Shown one piece after another: positions 8,296 to 17,465 of a stretch of DNA of 64,000 bases. Position 1 is the stretch's first letter. Every line of letters starts with the position of its first letter. The translations under genes were made by a program, and so were the position numbers. The stretch spans positions 1,364,001-1,428,000 of the forward strand of contig NZ_CP074197.1 in assembly GCF_023921805.1 (NCBI RefSeq), read 5' to 3'. This stretch comes from Ruminococcus sp. FMBCY1. Lineage in GTDB: Bacteria; Bacillota; Clostridia; Oscillospirales; Acutalibacteraceae. Under the pieces are notes generated by a model. It was not told where the DNA came from. It did no database searches and saw only the letters and a program-made list of their open reading frames with translations.

Positions 8296-11200
8296 TTAAC
8301 ATTCTTGGTTCAGAGTATCTATAACTGCGTGAGAAACACGCTCGTTGAAATCGTCAATATCTAAATCATTATTTATGTTGACATTTCCATAATAGTTCAG
8401 AGCAACTCTTGGAGCATTTGTGATAACTTTATTTGTTGTACTTGATGCGGTATGGTCTAAACTTTTAATGTTATTGAACTTATCGTTCAGCACATTAATA
8501 TAGCCGACTGTTTCGCTAAAATCAAAGCTGCCAAGCATATCTCTTGCAATACTTTCTGTGCTTAACCTCACCTTGCTTTTGTTACCGCTAATACCAATCG
8601 CTAAGCCCTCTGTAAAATAATTACCGATTTTTTTAGCTTCCTTTGAAGGCGAATTAATACCAAGAATTTTCTTGACCGCTCCCAACGCTAAGCCACCGAT
8701 ACCGCAAGCGGTGTCCCATATATTTTTGATAGCGTCGCCGTTGGAAATGCCATTGATGAAACCTTGAACAAAATTATTGCCTGTGTTAAACAGAGAAACA
8801 CTTTTAGCGCCGCTGCGTGCTTTTTTGCCTACTCTTGTGCCTGCATCTCGTGCTTTTTCACTGCTTTTATCAATTCCAGATGTATAATCATCTACATTTT
8901 TGCTGCCTATTTTAACTCTTTCAGATTGCTCGCTCGCAAAACCTGATGAACCCTTTTTTGCCGCTTTTTGCGATGATTGATATACGACCGTTGCGCCTTT
9001 TTCTACACCTTCGGCTACATTACTTGTTGCTTTTTCTCCTGTTTCAAGTGAACTTTGACAATATTTAGCATACTCATCTTCTGCAGCTTCAAGAAGCAGT
9101 TGCATATTTGTAAGATCATCAGCTGTGTAGTAGTCTGTTTTTCCTTCTGCGAGCGCTTGCTGAATTTCGGCAAAGCGAGAACGGTAATCTATACACTGCT
9201 GCTTTAATATTTCTCCTGTGCCGGCTTTTGCACTTATGAAATCGTTTTGAATTTTTCTTAGTGCGTCAGATGTGTCCTTTTCATTGTCATTTAAAATAGC
9301 AGTTTGCAGATTTTCATAATTTTCAATTGTTGATAAGTATGCAGTGTACGTTCTTTTTTGAGTGTCTAAAGTGGTTTTTGCTTCTTCTTCATACTCTTTT
9401 GCTTTTGAAAGTTCTTTCTCTAAATCTTCAATTTCATTCACAACATCGGCGATTTTGTATGACCAGTTCAATATTTCAGACTGGTCTTTTCCATCGTCAG
9501 CTGCTTGCTGTCGCTTGTTTTCATACTTTTTTAGCAATCTTTCTTTTTCAGCAATTAAGTCTTCCAGAGCTTTTGTATTATTAGCTTTCGTTTTATACTC
9601 TCTTTCTGCTTGCTCAACACTTTTTAGCTGACCTGTTTTACCTTGAACAGCCTCGTTGTAGCTTGAATCATAAGCTGACAATATGTTGTTGGCTTTCTTT
9701 TTGTCGATAACTTCTTGAATAGTATCTCTAAGGTTTTTATAATTATCGATAACGCCATCATTTAGCTTAATCTCTGTGCCTGTTAAATCACTAAGCTTTG
9801 TTGTAATGAATTTTGCCCTGTCTTCGTAACCACTATTAACTTTTCCGTTTTCGTCAACGATTTTTTTCAACTCTTCCCAGAGATTATCGTAATACTGATT
9901 TTCGCTTGTTGCTGTGCTTACTTTTTCATTACGCTTATCTATAAAAGTTTGATAACTGTCTGTGAGTTCTTTGTTTTTTTCTTTTGCCACATCTATTTTT
10001 TCTTGCCATTCGTCTAACTCTTGTGAATTGTCCCGGCTTGCTTCGCTCCAAGCATAGATAGTGCCTATGAGTGTTGTCGCTATTGATACTACAGCACCGA
10101 TAGCATTAGCTTTTTGTGCAAGATTTAAGCCCTCTTGAGCTAAAGCAGCCCCTTCAGTAGCTGTTTTTAACACTTTATAAGAATTAACGAGCTGTGATGT
10201 AGCTGTATATAATGCGGAAATTTTCTTGCCTCCCCAAATACCTGCTGTAAGTGAGCCAACTGTTTTCAAAATCGGAATAATTTTATCGGTATTCTTGGAA
10301 GTGAAATCACAAAGCTTTTTTACTTCGGGAAAAAGAGATTTGCCGACAGGATTTATAACATCTGTTTTTATTGTTCTTCCGAGGCTTTCCCAGTCCGACT
10401 CGACATCATCGTATTTAATGTCTTTGATTTTTTGCATTGAACCTTCAACATCTTTATAACTGTCGTTAACATCACCGAGAGAAGTTATAACTTTCAGCGC
10501 ATTATCTTCACCGAGGCTCGACCACACATTTGAGGCTGTTGTTAGCGCCTCTTGGTCTGTTTTTGCGTTCTTTAAATCTTTTATTACAGAATAGAAAACA
10601 TCCGCTGCGGTTGCCTTACCGTCTTTCCATTTATTGAACAATGTTGCGGTGTCTTCTGAAAAACTGCCGATATTTTCCTCAATTCTGCCGTCAGATAATG
10701 ATATTGTGAACTCTTTTACAAAGTCATTAACTTTATCCAGATTGTAAGCGCCGTTTTTTGTACCATTTTCGAGAATACTAAAAGTTTGTTCAGCCGAAAA
10801 ACCTGCTTGTCCCCATATCTGAGAGTATTCCGCAAGGTTGTCTGCAAGCTCTCCGCTATAATTCAAACCGTTTTGAGCACCTTTTACGATTAAGTCGAAC
10901 GCATCTTCGGCAGAAAGTCCCATATTAGTGACTAATCCGTTTATACCTCTTAATGTTTCATTTATATCAAAACCGTCAAAAGTATCTTGCAGAGTATATA
11001 GGTTTTCTGCCATTTCTTTAAGCTTGCTCGGGTCTGTTTCACTCGTAACCTGCTTAATTTTTGCAAGAGTATCGGCGATTTCTTCTTGCGATTCACCAAA
11101 GTTATCTTTGTATATGTCATTAATTACACTTTTGTACTTGAGCAGTTCGTCTTTCGTTAAGCCTGTTTGTGCCTGTAATGAATTGAGAGCTTTCTTTTCG

Positions 11201-11751
11201 CTGTTAGCACTTGTTATTGCAGCTACGGCTGAACCGCCTGCTGCCCCTAATACAGAGCCAATTCCTGCCGCTGTGTCAGAGATAACATCTTTAAGATTTG
11301 AAGCTGAGCTTTTTACATCATCAAGCTCTTTTTTAAAGCTGCTTAAATCGGTTTTTTGGCTCTTATCTTCAAGGTTTTTAAATTCGTCAGCTGTATCGGC
11401 AAGCTGCTTTTCAAAGTTTTCAAGCTGACTTTTTGCTTTTTCAACTTCACGCTGATATGCTCTGAACTGATCCGCAGATATTTCGCCGTTTTTAGCTTGT
11501 TCTTCAACTTGCTCTTTAACTTCATTAAGCTCTTGGAGAGCAGATGTACTGCTTTTAATCTGTTCACGCAAAACATCTTGCTTTTGTGCCAGCAGAACTG
11601 TATTATCCGGATCAAATTTAAGCTGATTGTTAATTGTTTTTAGCTCGCTCTGTAATGAACGTGAAGAGGATTGTATATTCTTCAACGCTTTTTGCAAGTC
11701 CGTTGTTTCACCTGCAATTTTAACTGTAATGCCTTTAATAGTTGATGCCAT
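8296..11751 (-). CDS. Phage tail tape measure protein
   Basis: 1151 aa, the largest gene of the prophage, with GGAGGATAT before the ATG. The N-terminus (IKGITVKIAGETTDLQKAL...) is the common start of this family. It is followed by long coiled coils (about 30-150 and 590-860), small hydrophobic stretches near 165-185 and 550-570, and a Ser/Gly-rich tail. Tail length is set by this protein; by the usual ~1.5 angstrom per residue rule the tail would be near 170 nm (rough inference). Confidence 0.95.
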   Translation of the reverse strand: MASTIKGITVKIAGETTDLQKALKNIQSSSRSLQSELKTINNQLKFDPDNTVLLAQKQDVLREQIKSSTSALQELNEVKEQVEEQAKNGEISADQFRAYQREVEKAKSQLENFEKQLADTADEFKNLEDKSQKTDLSSFKKELDDVKSSASNLKDVISDTAAGIGSVLGAAGGSAVAAITSANSEKKALNSLQAQTGLTKDELLKYKSVINDIYKDNFGESQEEIADTLAKIKQVTSETDPSKLKEMAENLYTLQDTFDGFDINETLRGINGLVTNMGLSAEDAFDLIVKGAQNGLNYSGELADNLAEYSQIWGQAGFSAEQTFSILENGTKNGAYNLDKVNDFVKEFTISLSDGRIEENIGSFSEDTATLFNKWKDGKATAADVFYSVIKDLKNAKTDQEALTTASNVWSSLGEDNALKVITSLGDVNDSYKDVEGSMQKIKDIKYDDVESDWESLGRTIKTDVINPVGKSLFPEVKKLCDFTSKNTDKIIPILKTVGSLTAGIWGGKKISALYTATSQLVNSYKVLKTATEGAALAQEGLNLAQKANAIGAVVSIATTLIGTIYAWSEASRDNSQELDEWQEKIDVAKEKNKELTDSYQTFIDKRNEKVSTATSENQYYDNLWEELKKIVDENGKVNSGYEDRAKFITTKLSDLTGTEIKLNDGVIDNYKNLRDTIQEVIDKKKANNILSAYDSSYNEAVQGKTGQLKSVEQAEREYKTKANNTKALEDLIAEKERLLKKYENKRQQAADDGKDQSEILNWSYKIADVVNEIEDLEKELSKAKEYEEEAKTTLDTQKRTYTAYLSTIENYENLQTAILNDNEKDTSDALRKIQNDFISAKAGTGEILKQQCIDYRSRFAEIQQALAEGKTDYYTADDLTNMQLLLEAAEDEYAKYCQSSLETGEKATSNVAEGVEKGATVVYQSSQKAAKKGSSGFASEQSERVKIGSKNVDDYTSGIDKSSEKARDAGTRVGKKARSGAKSVSLFNTGNNFVQGFINGISNGDAIKNIWDTACGIGGLALGAVKKILGINSPSKEAKKIGNYFTEGLAIGISGNKSKVRLSTESIARDMLGSFDFSETVGYINVLNDKFNNIKSLDHTASSTTNKVITNAPRVALNYYGNVNINNDLDIDDFNERVSHAVIDTLNQEC

Positions 11752-12016
11752 ATATATCCTCCAATCTTTTGTAATCGCTCATCCATTCAGAATATTGTTG
11801 ATAAGTAATGTTTCCGCTGTTGTATTTTTCTTCAACGAATGGCAACACTGATTTAAGTTTCAAGTATTTTTCTTCATCAGCGTGTATGTTCTGATTGCTT
11901 TTGAGCTTGTAATAAGTGTCAATATAATCTAAAATAAAACCAATTGAAAAAGTTTTCGTGTCAGCGACAGTCAGACCGCATTTGACGGCATAGGATAAAA
12001 TTTCCTGTGCCGTCAT
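11735..12016 (-). CDS. Tail assembly chaperone, downstream (gpT-like) frame
   Basis: 93-codon frame overlapping the 5' end of the tape measure gene. It has no strong ribosome binding site and is in the -1 frame relative to the gpG-like gene upstream, reachable through the A7 slippery run at 12046-12052. It is most likely made only as the C-terminal part of a ~206-aa gpG-T fusion. Its position directly before the tape measure gene is diagnostic. Confidence 0.8.
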   Translation of the reverse strand: MTAQEILSYAVKCGLTVADTKTFSIGFILDYIDTYYKLKSNQNIHADEEKYLKLKSVLPFVEEKYNSGNITYQQYSEWMSDYKRLEDIYGINY

Positions 12017-12024
12017 TTGTACTT

Positions 12025-12354
12025 TCAGACTGCTGCCGCTGTTGCTTTTTTTGAGCTTGTTTTCAGTGATTCTACAATGAGGTCCACAAGGGGCTGTGCT
12101 GTTGATATTACTTCTCCAATGCTATACTGCTTTGAAAATTCTTTGATTGGTTTTATTGTATCGTCTGCAGATTTAGCCGCTGCCCATAAAATGCGCACAG
12201 TTGAGCTGTACTGTACTTTATTTGGATTAGCTGTCAACATATCTACATCTTTGAGAAAGCTGTGCCCTTTAAAATTATCTTCATAAATAAGCATAGTATA
12301 TGCTGTTACTTCAACTTCGAGCTTTCTGTCGCCGATTGTAAGCGTTTTGTCCAT
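12025..12354 (-). CDS. Tail assembly chaperone, gpG-like
   Basis: 109 aa, starting directly behind the tail tube gene. It begins MDKTLTIGDRKLEVEVTAYT, like other siphovirus gpG-type chaperones, and ends in a lysine/alanine-rich tail that contains the slippery site. It coats the tape measure protein during tail assembly. Confidence 0.82.
   Translation of the reverse strand: MDKTLTIGDRKLEVEVTAYTMLIYEDNFKGHSFLKDVDMLTANPNKVQYSSTVRILWAAAKSADDTIKPIKEFSKQYSIGEVISTAQPLVDLIVESLKTSSKKATAAAV
12046..12052 (-). other. -1 ribosomal frameshift site A_AAA_AAA
   Basis: On the minus strand the zero-frame codons are TCA AAA AAA GCA. Slipping back one base at A_AAA_AAA continues in the frame of the 93-codon gene and reads SNSGSSLKVQ before its first ATG, giving a fusion of about 206 aa. 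Programmed -1 shifts at this gene pair are well known in siphoviruses. Confidence 0.8.
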
Positions 12355-12920
12355 TATTCTGCTCCCTTAACTGTCGGTATTACAACTGCTGTCGGCAATG
12401 TGTCTTCGTACGAAGTATATCTTACAAAATCATTGTCCGGGCGTGGTTTTGAAGTGATTGTAAATGTCGGAAACTGCGGATCAAAGTTACCCTCTGATGT
12501 CTTATCGTTGCGTGTGGCTCTTGTAGATGCAACGCAGTCAAAGTATGTGTCAATTTCATAGAGTTTGTCGCTGTCATAACGCTCTTTAGCAACAAGCAAA
12601 GCAAAGCGAGGCAATACGCTGATTCCGCCTTTTTCGATAAATCCACCTTCGGTTGCCTCAGCATTGCCGTACCAGTCCTTTTCAATATCATCAACGATAG
12701 CAATAAGCTCAAGACTGATGTTGTAGCCTGCATTGTTATTTGCAACTATAACAGGCAAACCGTCTGCATATACGGTAGTTGATTCACCACTTGGCTCTGC
12801 ACCGACTGTTCTGCCGCCTGCTTTGTCGGACTTAAACCATTTAACCTCGCCATATGTAATTTTGCCTTCTGTTGTTTCTGTAAGCATAGCATAGCCTACT
12901 TTTGCGATTGTTTTGTTCAT
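12354..12920 (-). CDS. Major tail (tube) protein
   Basis: 188 aa from the ATG preceded by AAGGAGATTATCTT. MNKTIAKVGYAMLTETTEGKITYGEVKWF and the late ...DPQFPTFTITSKPRPDNDFVRY are typical of phi13/TP901-like major tail tube proteins. It lies between the gp10-like gene and the tail chaperones. It polymerises into the non-contractile tail tube. Confidence 0.88.
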   Translation of the reverse strand: MNKTIAKVGYAMLTETTEGKITYGEVKWFKSDKAGGRTVGAEPSGESTTVYADGLPVIVANNNAGYNISLELIAIVDDIEKDWYGNAEATEGGFIEKGGISVLPRFALLVAKERYDSDKLYEIDTYFDCVASTRATRNDKTSEGNFDPQFPTFTITSKPRPDNDFVRYTSYEDTLPTAVVIPTVKGAE

Positions 12921-12936
12921 AAGATAATCTCCTTCG

Positions 12937-13359
12937 TTATTTTCTTTTAATTCCTCCACCCATTGCCTTTGAAGAGAGAATTAGTTTTTTAACTTCATTT
13001 TCAAATTCTTTGTGAATTTGCTCGCTTGCAGGAGCAATGTGCACTTTTGGCATTACAGTTCCGCCTTTTCTGCTTGCGTGAGGTTTTTCGAGCAAGTGTG
13101 TAAGCCTGTATTCTTTGCCTGAGGCAAAGACTGTCTTTTCATAGTAAGCATTAAGTTCGTTTGTAACTTTTACTTTGAACGATCTGCGATATTTTTTTCT
13201 TTTGCCAACAGGTGCCGCTTTTTTAATTGCTTCTTTAAGCTCATCTGCTTTAGTATTAACAAGTTGTATTACGCCAATTTGTATGTCTGCCGTATACCCT
13301 GCAACTTCACGAGATATAGTTTCGCCAATTCTGTCGATACCGCATTTTTTGTTGCTCAT
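12937..13359 (-). CDS. HK97 gp10-like neck/tail-completion protein
   Basis: 140 aa. The conserved pattern (DELKEAIKKAAPVGKRKKYRRS... and ...HLLEKPHASRKGG...PKVHIAPA) is that of HK97 gp10 / Bacillus YqbI-type proteins, which act at the head-tail interface. Its ATG lies just before the stop of the upstream tail-terminator gene. Confidence 0.88.
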   Translation of the reverse strand: MSNKKCGIDRIGETISREVAGYTADIQIGVIQLVNTKADELKEAIKKAAPVGKRKKYRRSFKVKVTNELNAYYEKTVFASGKEYRLTHLLEKPHASRKGGTVMPKVHIAPASEQIHKEFENEVKKLILSSKAMGGGIKRK

Positions 13360-13694
13360 ATTTTGTAATCAACTCTTACTTCATAATATGATACACACAT
13401 TTTTTCTGCCGCAATCCACGCTCGGTTAGTCTTTTTCCAAACAAGATTATTGCTATTAAGCCATTCTGCAAATTTTTCTTCGCTTGCATGGTCTGTTCTG
13501 TCTGTATATAGCTCAATATCAATCTTGCTATATAAAGTAAAAATAACTTTTCCGTCTGCATATACATTTTTATCTTCATCTTTGAAATAGGCAATAAATG
13601 GAGTTTCAACTGGTTTGCTAAAATCAGCTTCGGCAACTTTGAAGTTGCAAGTTTCAAGTAAGCCGACGAATTCGTCATAATTTTTAAAAGTCAT
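13356..13694 (-). CDS. Probable tail terminator protein
   Basis: 112 aa from the ATG with AAGGAGAAA; it overlaps the upstream head-closure gene by 11 bp. No strong motif, but size, acidity and place between head closure and gp10 fit the gp17/tail-terminator slot of this gene order. The assignment rests mainly on synteny. Confidence 0.65.
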   Translation of the reverse strand: MTFKNYDEFVGLLETCNFKVAEADFSKPVETPFIAYFKDEDKNVYADGKVIFTLYSKIDIELYTDRTDHASEEKFAEWLNSNNLVWKKTNRAWIAAEKMCVSYYEVRVDYKI

Positions 13695-14031
13695 TTGCTT
13701 TCTCCTTGTATAAGCCTCGGCAGGACAAAGATAAAATAGTGCAAGGTGGATTTTTACATCTGTCATGTTGTACCTGCTCAATTTTGTATCTTGTGCAGTC
13801 AATTACCAAAGCCATATCCGGCTGAATTTTCTCATCACAATGTATATGTATCACTTTAGAAAGTTCAATATCATTTTGCTTTGCACCATAGTAACGAGTA
13901 ACCCCGACTTTTTCGTTGCCAAAGCGATACTTTCGTGCTGTGTTAGCGATAATAGTATCGTTTTCGTCTGTATCAAAAACAAAAGCTACACCGTCATTAA
14001 ATGTCAAAAACTTAATATCACTTTGAGTCAT
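13684..14031 (-). CDS. Phage head closure (head-tail adaptor) protein
   Basis: 115 aa, beta-rich, with the hydrophobic/aromatic pattern of SPP1 gp16-like head-closure proteins. It overlaps the connector gene stop by 14 bp and precedes the tail-terminator gene. Function is mainly by gene order. Confidence 0.7.
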   Translation of the reverse strand: MTQSDIKFLTFNDGVAFVFDTDENDTIIANTARKYRFGNEKVGVTRYYGAKQNDIELSKVIHIHCDEKIQPDMALVIDCTRYKIEQVQHDRCKNPPCTILSLSCRGLYKEKANDF

Positions 14032-14320
14032 AAGCTTTTACCTCATATTCTTGCCTTAACATCAAAATATCCGCTGCAAAGTTGTTGTCAAACTGTTCTG
14101 TTGCGTTGCTGTAAGCATATCGGCAGTAGTCAAACAACAAACTTCTTGCTCTTGTAGAGCGTATGAAATCCTCATCAGTTAAGGCAGGATGGAAAGAGCG
14201 GAGGTGTTGCTTGCCATTTTCAATTATGATATTAATTTTTGATTTTGCGCTATCGTCAGTTTTGATGTGTTCGCTGTCAAAATCAAGCATATTAATCACA
14301 TCATCAATTAACTGTGCCAT
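14018..14320 (-). CDS. Head-tail connector (gp6/gp15-like)
   Basis: 100 aa, mostly helical, with the conserved RSLLFDYCRYAYSNATEQFD segment of Gp6-like connectors. It lies directly after the capsid gene, as usual, and forms the ring below the portal. Confidence 0.8.
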   Translation of the reverse strand: MAQLIDDVINMLDFDSEHIKTDDSAKSKINIIIENGKQHLRSFHPALTDEDFIRSTRARSLLFDYCRYAYSNATEQFDNNFAADILMLRQEYEVKAYDSK

Positions 14321-14340
14321 AATTCAACACCTCCTGCTTA

Positions 14341-15519
14341 TTATGTTGATGATTTAGAATTGAGAGTAACCTCGATAGCGAGCGGTTCAAGAGCGCTGAT
14401 ATCAAGCTTTAAGAAATCAGTTTCATCATACGAGAAACCTGTTGCGAATGTTTTAATTGTGTATACACGATTGTCCTCGAGAAACTGGTTCTGATCAGAG
14501 TATTCGAGTTTACCGCCCTTGCCTGTCGATACGCAGGCTTTGTATTTAGAAAGCTGGCCAAGAGCAGCAGTACCTACTGCAATCATTTCAGACTGAAATA
14601 CTCGTGTAGGATAAGGGAAAATGTTGTTTTTATAGCTACCGTCAGTAGCGAGAACTGTAGTTGCAGGAATAACCTTCGTGAGGTAATCAACAGGATTGAC
14701 AATTAAGTCAACAAACGGCACTGACTTAGTTTTGCCACCTTTGCCTTTTGCAATCTTACCAATTAGAGGCATATATGACTTAATGTCAAGTTTTGTAACT
14801 TTAGTCGCTGTCTTGTCAGGAAATGCACCTGCGGTTACTGCGCCGTTAATATTCTTGAGAATACCCACAGGCTTGTTTTTGCCGTCACCATTGATAAAAC
14901 CGTCTTCAAGTCCGTAAGCAAGAGCGTCAGCAAGAATTCTGCGAACATAAGCGTCAATGTATGTAGCTCCGAGTTCAAGCATATCCTTTGGAACAGGAAT
15001 AAATGCTGTAAGCTTTGATGCCGAGAAGTCTTTTTCTTCGATAGTGCCAGCAAGTTCCTGTGCAATCTGAGAATTAAGAGCGCCCCAAGCCGCCATCTGC
15101 TTTGTATCAGTTGCAAAAATTGCTTTCACTGAGCCGTAAGTGTTTTCAATATTGATAGCATCAAGAAGTGGATGCTCATTTGAAATGTCTTCAAGAACTG
15201 TATCAATTACAGTCTGCGGAATAGTTACATCAAGACCTGCAAGGCTCTGCTTAACATCGACCGACTTAGATGCAGTTTTAATGTTGTTGTAAAAGGTCTG
15301 CTCAGCTGATGTGAGCTGGCGGAACCCTCTTTTTGCAAGGATAGCGTTGTCGGCGGTCGCACCTACTTCCGCTGCTGTGTCGATAATAGCCTGCTGAAGA
15401 CTTGTAGCGTACTGCTCAAACGCAGATGTCATCTTAGCTTCGTCTTTGTCTGCGAACGCTTCCTTCAACTGCTTTGCAAAATTTGTTTTTGCATTGTTGA
15501 TAAAATCAAGATTTTTCAT
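14341..15519 (-). CDS. Major capsid protein, HK97 fold
   Basis: 392 aa with AAAGGAGATT. The N-terminal ~90 residues form a helical delta domain, probably removed by the upstream protease. The rest matches the HK97 capsid family (ISNEHPLLDAINIENTYG, PKDMLELGATYIDAYVRRILADAL, ...GDGKNKPVGIL). It builds the icosahedral shell. Confidence 0.95.
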   Translation of the reverse strand: MKNLDFINNAKTNFAKQLKEAFADKDEAKMTSAFEQYATSLQQAIIDTAAEVGATADNAILAKRGFRQLTSAEQTFYNNIKTASKSVDVKQSLAGLDVTIPQTVIDTVLEDISNEHPLLDAINIENTYGSVKAIFATDTKQMAAWGALNSQIAQELAGTIEEKDFSASKLTAFIPVPKDMLELGATYIDAYVRRILADALAYGLEDGFINGDGKNKPVGILKNINGAVTAGAFPDKTATKVTKLDIKSYMPLIGKIAKGKGGKTKSVPFVDLIVNPVDYLTKVIPATTVLATDGSYKNNIFPYPTRVFQSEMIAVGTAALGQLSKYKACVSTGKGGKLEYSDQNQFLEDNRVYTIKTFATGFSYDETDFLKLDISALEPLAIEVTLNSKSST

Positions 15520-15531
15520 TTTTAATCTCCT

Positions 15532-16293
15532 TTATAAATAGTTTTTGTTTTTGAAAAATGTTTCAAAAAAATCAAAGCTGTCTTTTTCGTGCTGAGTGAG
15601 GTTTGGTTCCTGTAGCTTTTTACCAAGCATTTTTGTGAGTTCTGCCGCTGCTTGTTTTGCTTTAGGATTTTTTCTCTGTTCAGCCTGTTCGATAACTTCT
15701 TTTGAATCCGTTAAGTCAACAGGGTCGAGAATTTCATCACACAAGCCGAGTTCGAGTGCCTCCTGTGCAGTAAGGAATGTTTCAGCGTCAAGTAGTGGCT
15801 CGAGCACATCTCTCGTAAGCTTATCGCCTGCGTGTACAAGATATGAATTTGTGCTTGCTTCGCTGATTTTATCAAGCTGTTCGGCGTATTCTCTATGTTC
15901 CTTAGCGTTACCGTAGCAAGCACCGATAGCGTGATGAATCATCATTGTTGTATTAGACGGCATTATGATTTTATCCGCTGCCATAGCTACTACACTTGCA
16001 ATTGAACACGCCATACCGTCAATATACGCAGTAACAGGTACATTCTGCCTTTTTAACAGATTGTAAATAGCAACACCTTCGTCAACATAACCACCAACTG
16101 AATTGATGTACAGTTCGATACTGCTAATAGCCCCCGCTTTATCAACTGCTTTGCGGATATACTCTGCACTTGTAGTTGAACCGTAGTAATAGCCCCAACA
16201 GTCTAAATACCCCGGTTCAATTTCACCGTACAAATAGATTTGCAAGACATTTTCATCCGCAATCTGCCTGATTTTGTAGTTTCTTTCTTTCAC
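15532..16293 (-). CDS. Head maturation protease, ClpP-related
   Basis: 253 aa from a GTG start (GGTGGTGAAACTCA upstream) that overlaps the portal stop (GTGA). It has the ClpP fold: INSVGGYVDEGVAIY, nucleophile serine in MACSIAS, histidine in TTMMIHHAIG and a downstream acidic residue. It probably cleaves the capsid delta domain during prohead maturation. Confidence 0.93.
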   Translation of the reverse strand: MKERNYKIRQIADENVLQIYLYGEIEPGYLDCWGYYYGSTTSAEYIRKAVDKAGAISSIELYINSVGGYVDEGVAIYNLLKRQNVPVTAYIDGMACSIASVVAMAADKIIMPSNTTMMIHHAIGACYGNAKEHREYAEQLDKISEASTNSYLVHAGDKLTRDVLEPLLDAETFLTAQEALELGLCDEILDPVDLTDSKEVIEQAEQRKNPKAKQAAAELTKMLGKKLQEPNLTQHEKDSFDFFETFFKNKNYL

Positions 16294-17453
16294 TGAGTTT
16301 CACCACCTTTCAATGTTTCATCTGCTGTCTGATAGTTCTTTGTAATGTAATATTTCTGTGCCCATTCTTCTTCGCAAGGCAGCATATTACAATACTTTTG
16401 AGCCTTGGCAGGGGAAAGAACACCGCTTGCTATTGATTTGTCAAGATTATTTGCATTGCTTATCGCATCTATATGCTTAACGGTTGTTGTATCAATAAGC
16501 ATATAATTGCCTTTTAAAAATTCGGAATTTCCAAATTTCTTTTTTGTAATTTCTTGTTCGAGCATTTGAGCAAGAGGATCTATTGCATTTGAGATAGCAC
16601 AATCCATAGCGTCTGAAAGCATAGATGCCTCGCCACTAAGGATAGCCGGCGGAATGTGTAAAGCGTTTCCAACAGTTGCATATGCCTCTGCTCTTAGCTT
16701 TTGAATATCGGTAATTTCACTGTTTGTAGTTTTCCCTGCCTCTGTTGCAGGCTCTGTATACTTCATTCCTTTGAAAATAGGTAGTACAGCATTTTTTGAC
16801 TCATAATATTTTTTGAACTGCTTTCCGAGAATTTCAGAAAATGTTTCGTTAAAATCTTTATCGCCAAAGTTGAAGTTTTCAAAAGTTACTATACCTTTAT
16901 GCCCTGCGGCTTTATTGTAGCGCTCTTGAGCAGACATCATAAGCTGCTCGTATGTAGTGCACATTTCGGCTAATAAGCCTCTGAGAGCAAAGCTGTTGTA
17001 CTTTAAATAAATTACTTCACTTTCACTAAAAGTACGCTGATATGTAAAATTTCGGCAAGTTACACTTGTAAAAATATCATCAAAAACAGCATATTCCGTT
17101 TTGCAATAGCTATCTGCAATAAGCAACTGATTATCAGCAGTTGAAATAATTAACAATTCGTTGTCAAAGATTAATTTTGAAATTGCCTGCGTTAAAAACT
17201 CGACTTTCGTCTGATGTTTGTTCGGTGCATAATTCCATAGATAGTATTCAAGCCCTTTGTACTCCTTGTTATCAATTACAGTAACAAATTCGCACTTGGC
17301 AATGCTTTTGGCTATAAAATCAATTGCAGTAAACAGTGCAAGTTCTGTTAGCCTAAACCGCTGCTCGGCGGCAGAATAACTATCATCAAAGCTGTTGTCA
17401 TTTTCTTGAGGGGCTGCTTTAATTTTTCTGCGGAAAAAACTAAAAATATTCAA
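16290..17453 (-). CDS. Phage portal protein, HK97 family
   Basis: 387 aa from a TTG start preceded by GGTGGTGAT. Typical features are the early FRLTELALFTAIDFIAKSIAKCEF helix, GMKYTEPATEAGKT, and the late HIPPAILSGEASMLSDAMD motif. It forms the DNA entry ring and binds the terminase encoded just upstream. Confidence 0.94.
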   Translation of the reverse strand: MNIFSFFRRKIKAAPQENDNSFDDSYSAAEQRFRLTELALFTAIDFIAKSIAKCEFVTVIDNKEYKGLEYYLWNYAPNKHQTKVEFLTQAISKLIFDNELLIISTADNQLLIADSYCKTEYAVFDDIFTSVTCRNFTYQRTFSESEVIYLKYNSFALRGLLAEMCTTYEQLMMSAQERYNKAAGHKGIVTFENFNFGDKDFNETFSEILGKQFKKYYESKNAVLPIFKGMKYTEPATEAGKTTNSEITDIQKLRAEAYATVGNALHIPPAILSGEASMLSDAMDCAISNAIDPLAQMLEQEITKKKFGNSEFLKGNYMLIDTTTVKHIDAISNANNLDKSIASGVLSPAKAQKYCNMLPCEEEWAQKYYITKNYQTADETLKGGETQ

Positions 17454-17465
17454 AATATCACCACC

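Noticed and set aside
10928-11428. A 166-codon plus-strand frame opposite the tape measure gene.
   Set aside because: Antisense shadow: rich in Ser/Leu/Phe as expected from the complementary codons, without a start site.
12921-12959. The longer start of the major tail protein (MEELKENNEG...).
   Set aside because: It overlaps the end of the gp10-like gene and lacks a ribosome binding site, whereas the ATG at 12920 has AAGGAGATTATCTT.
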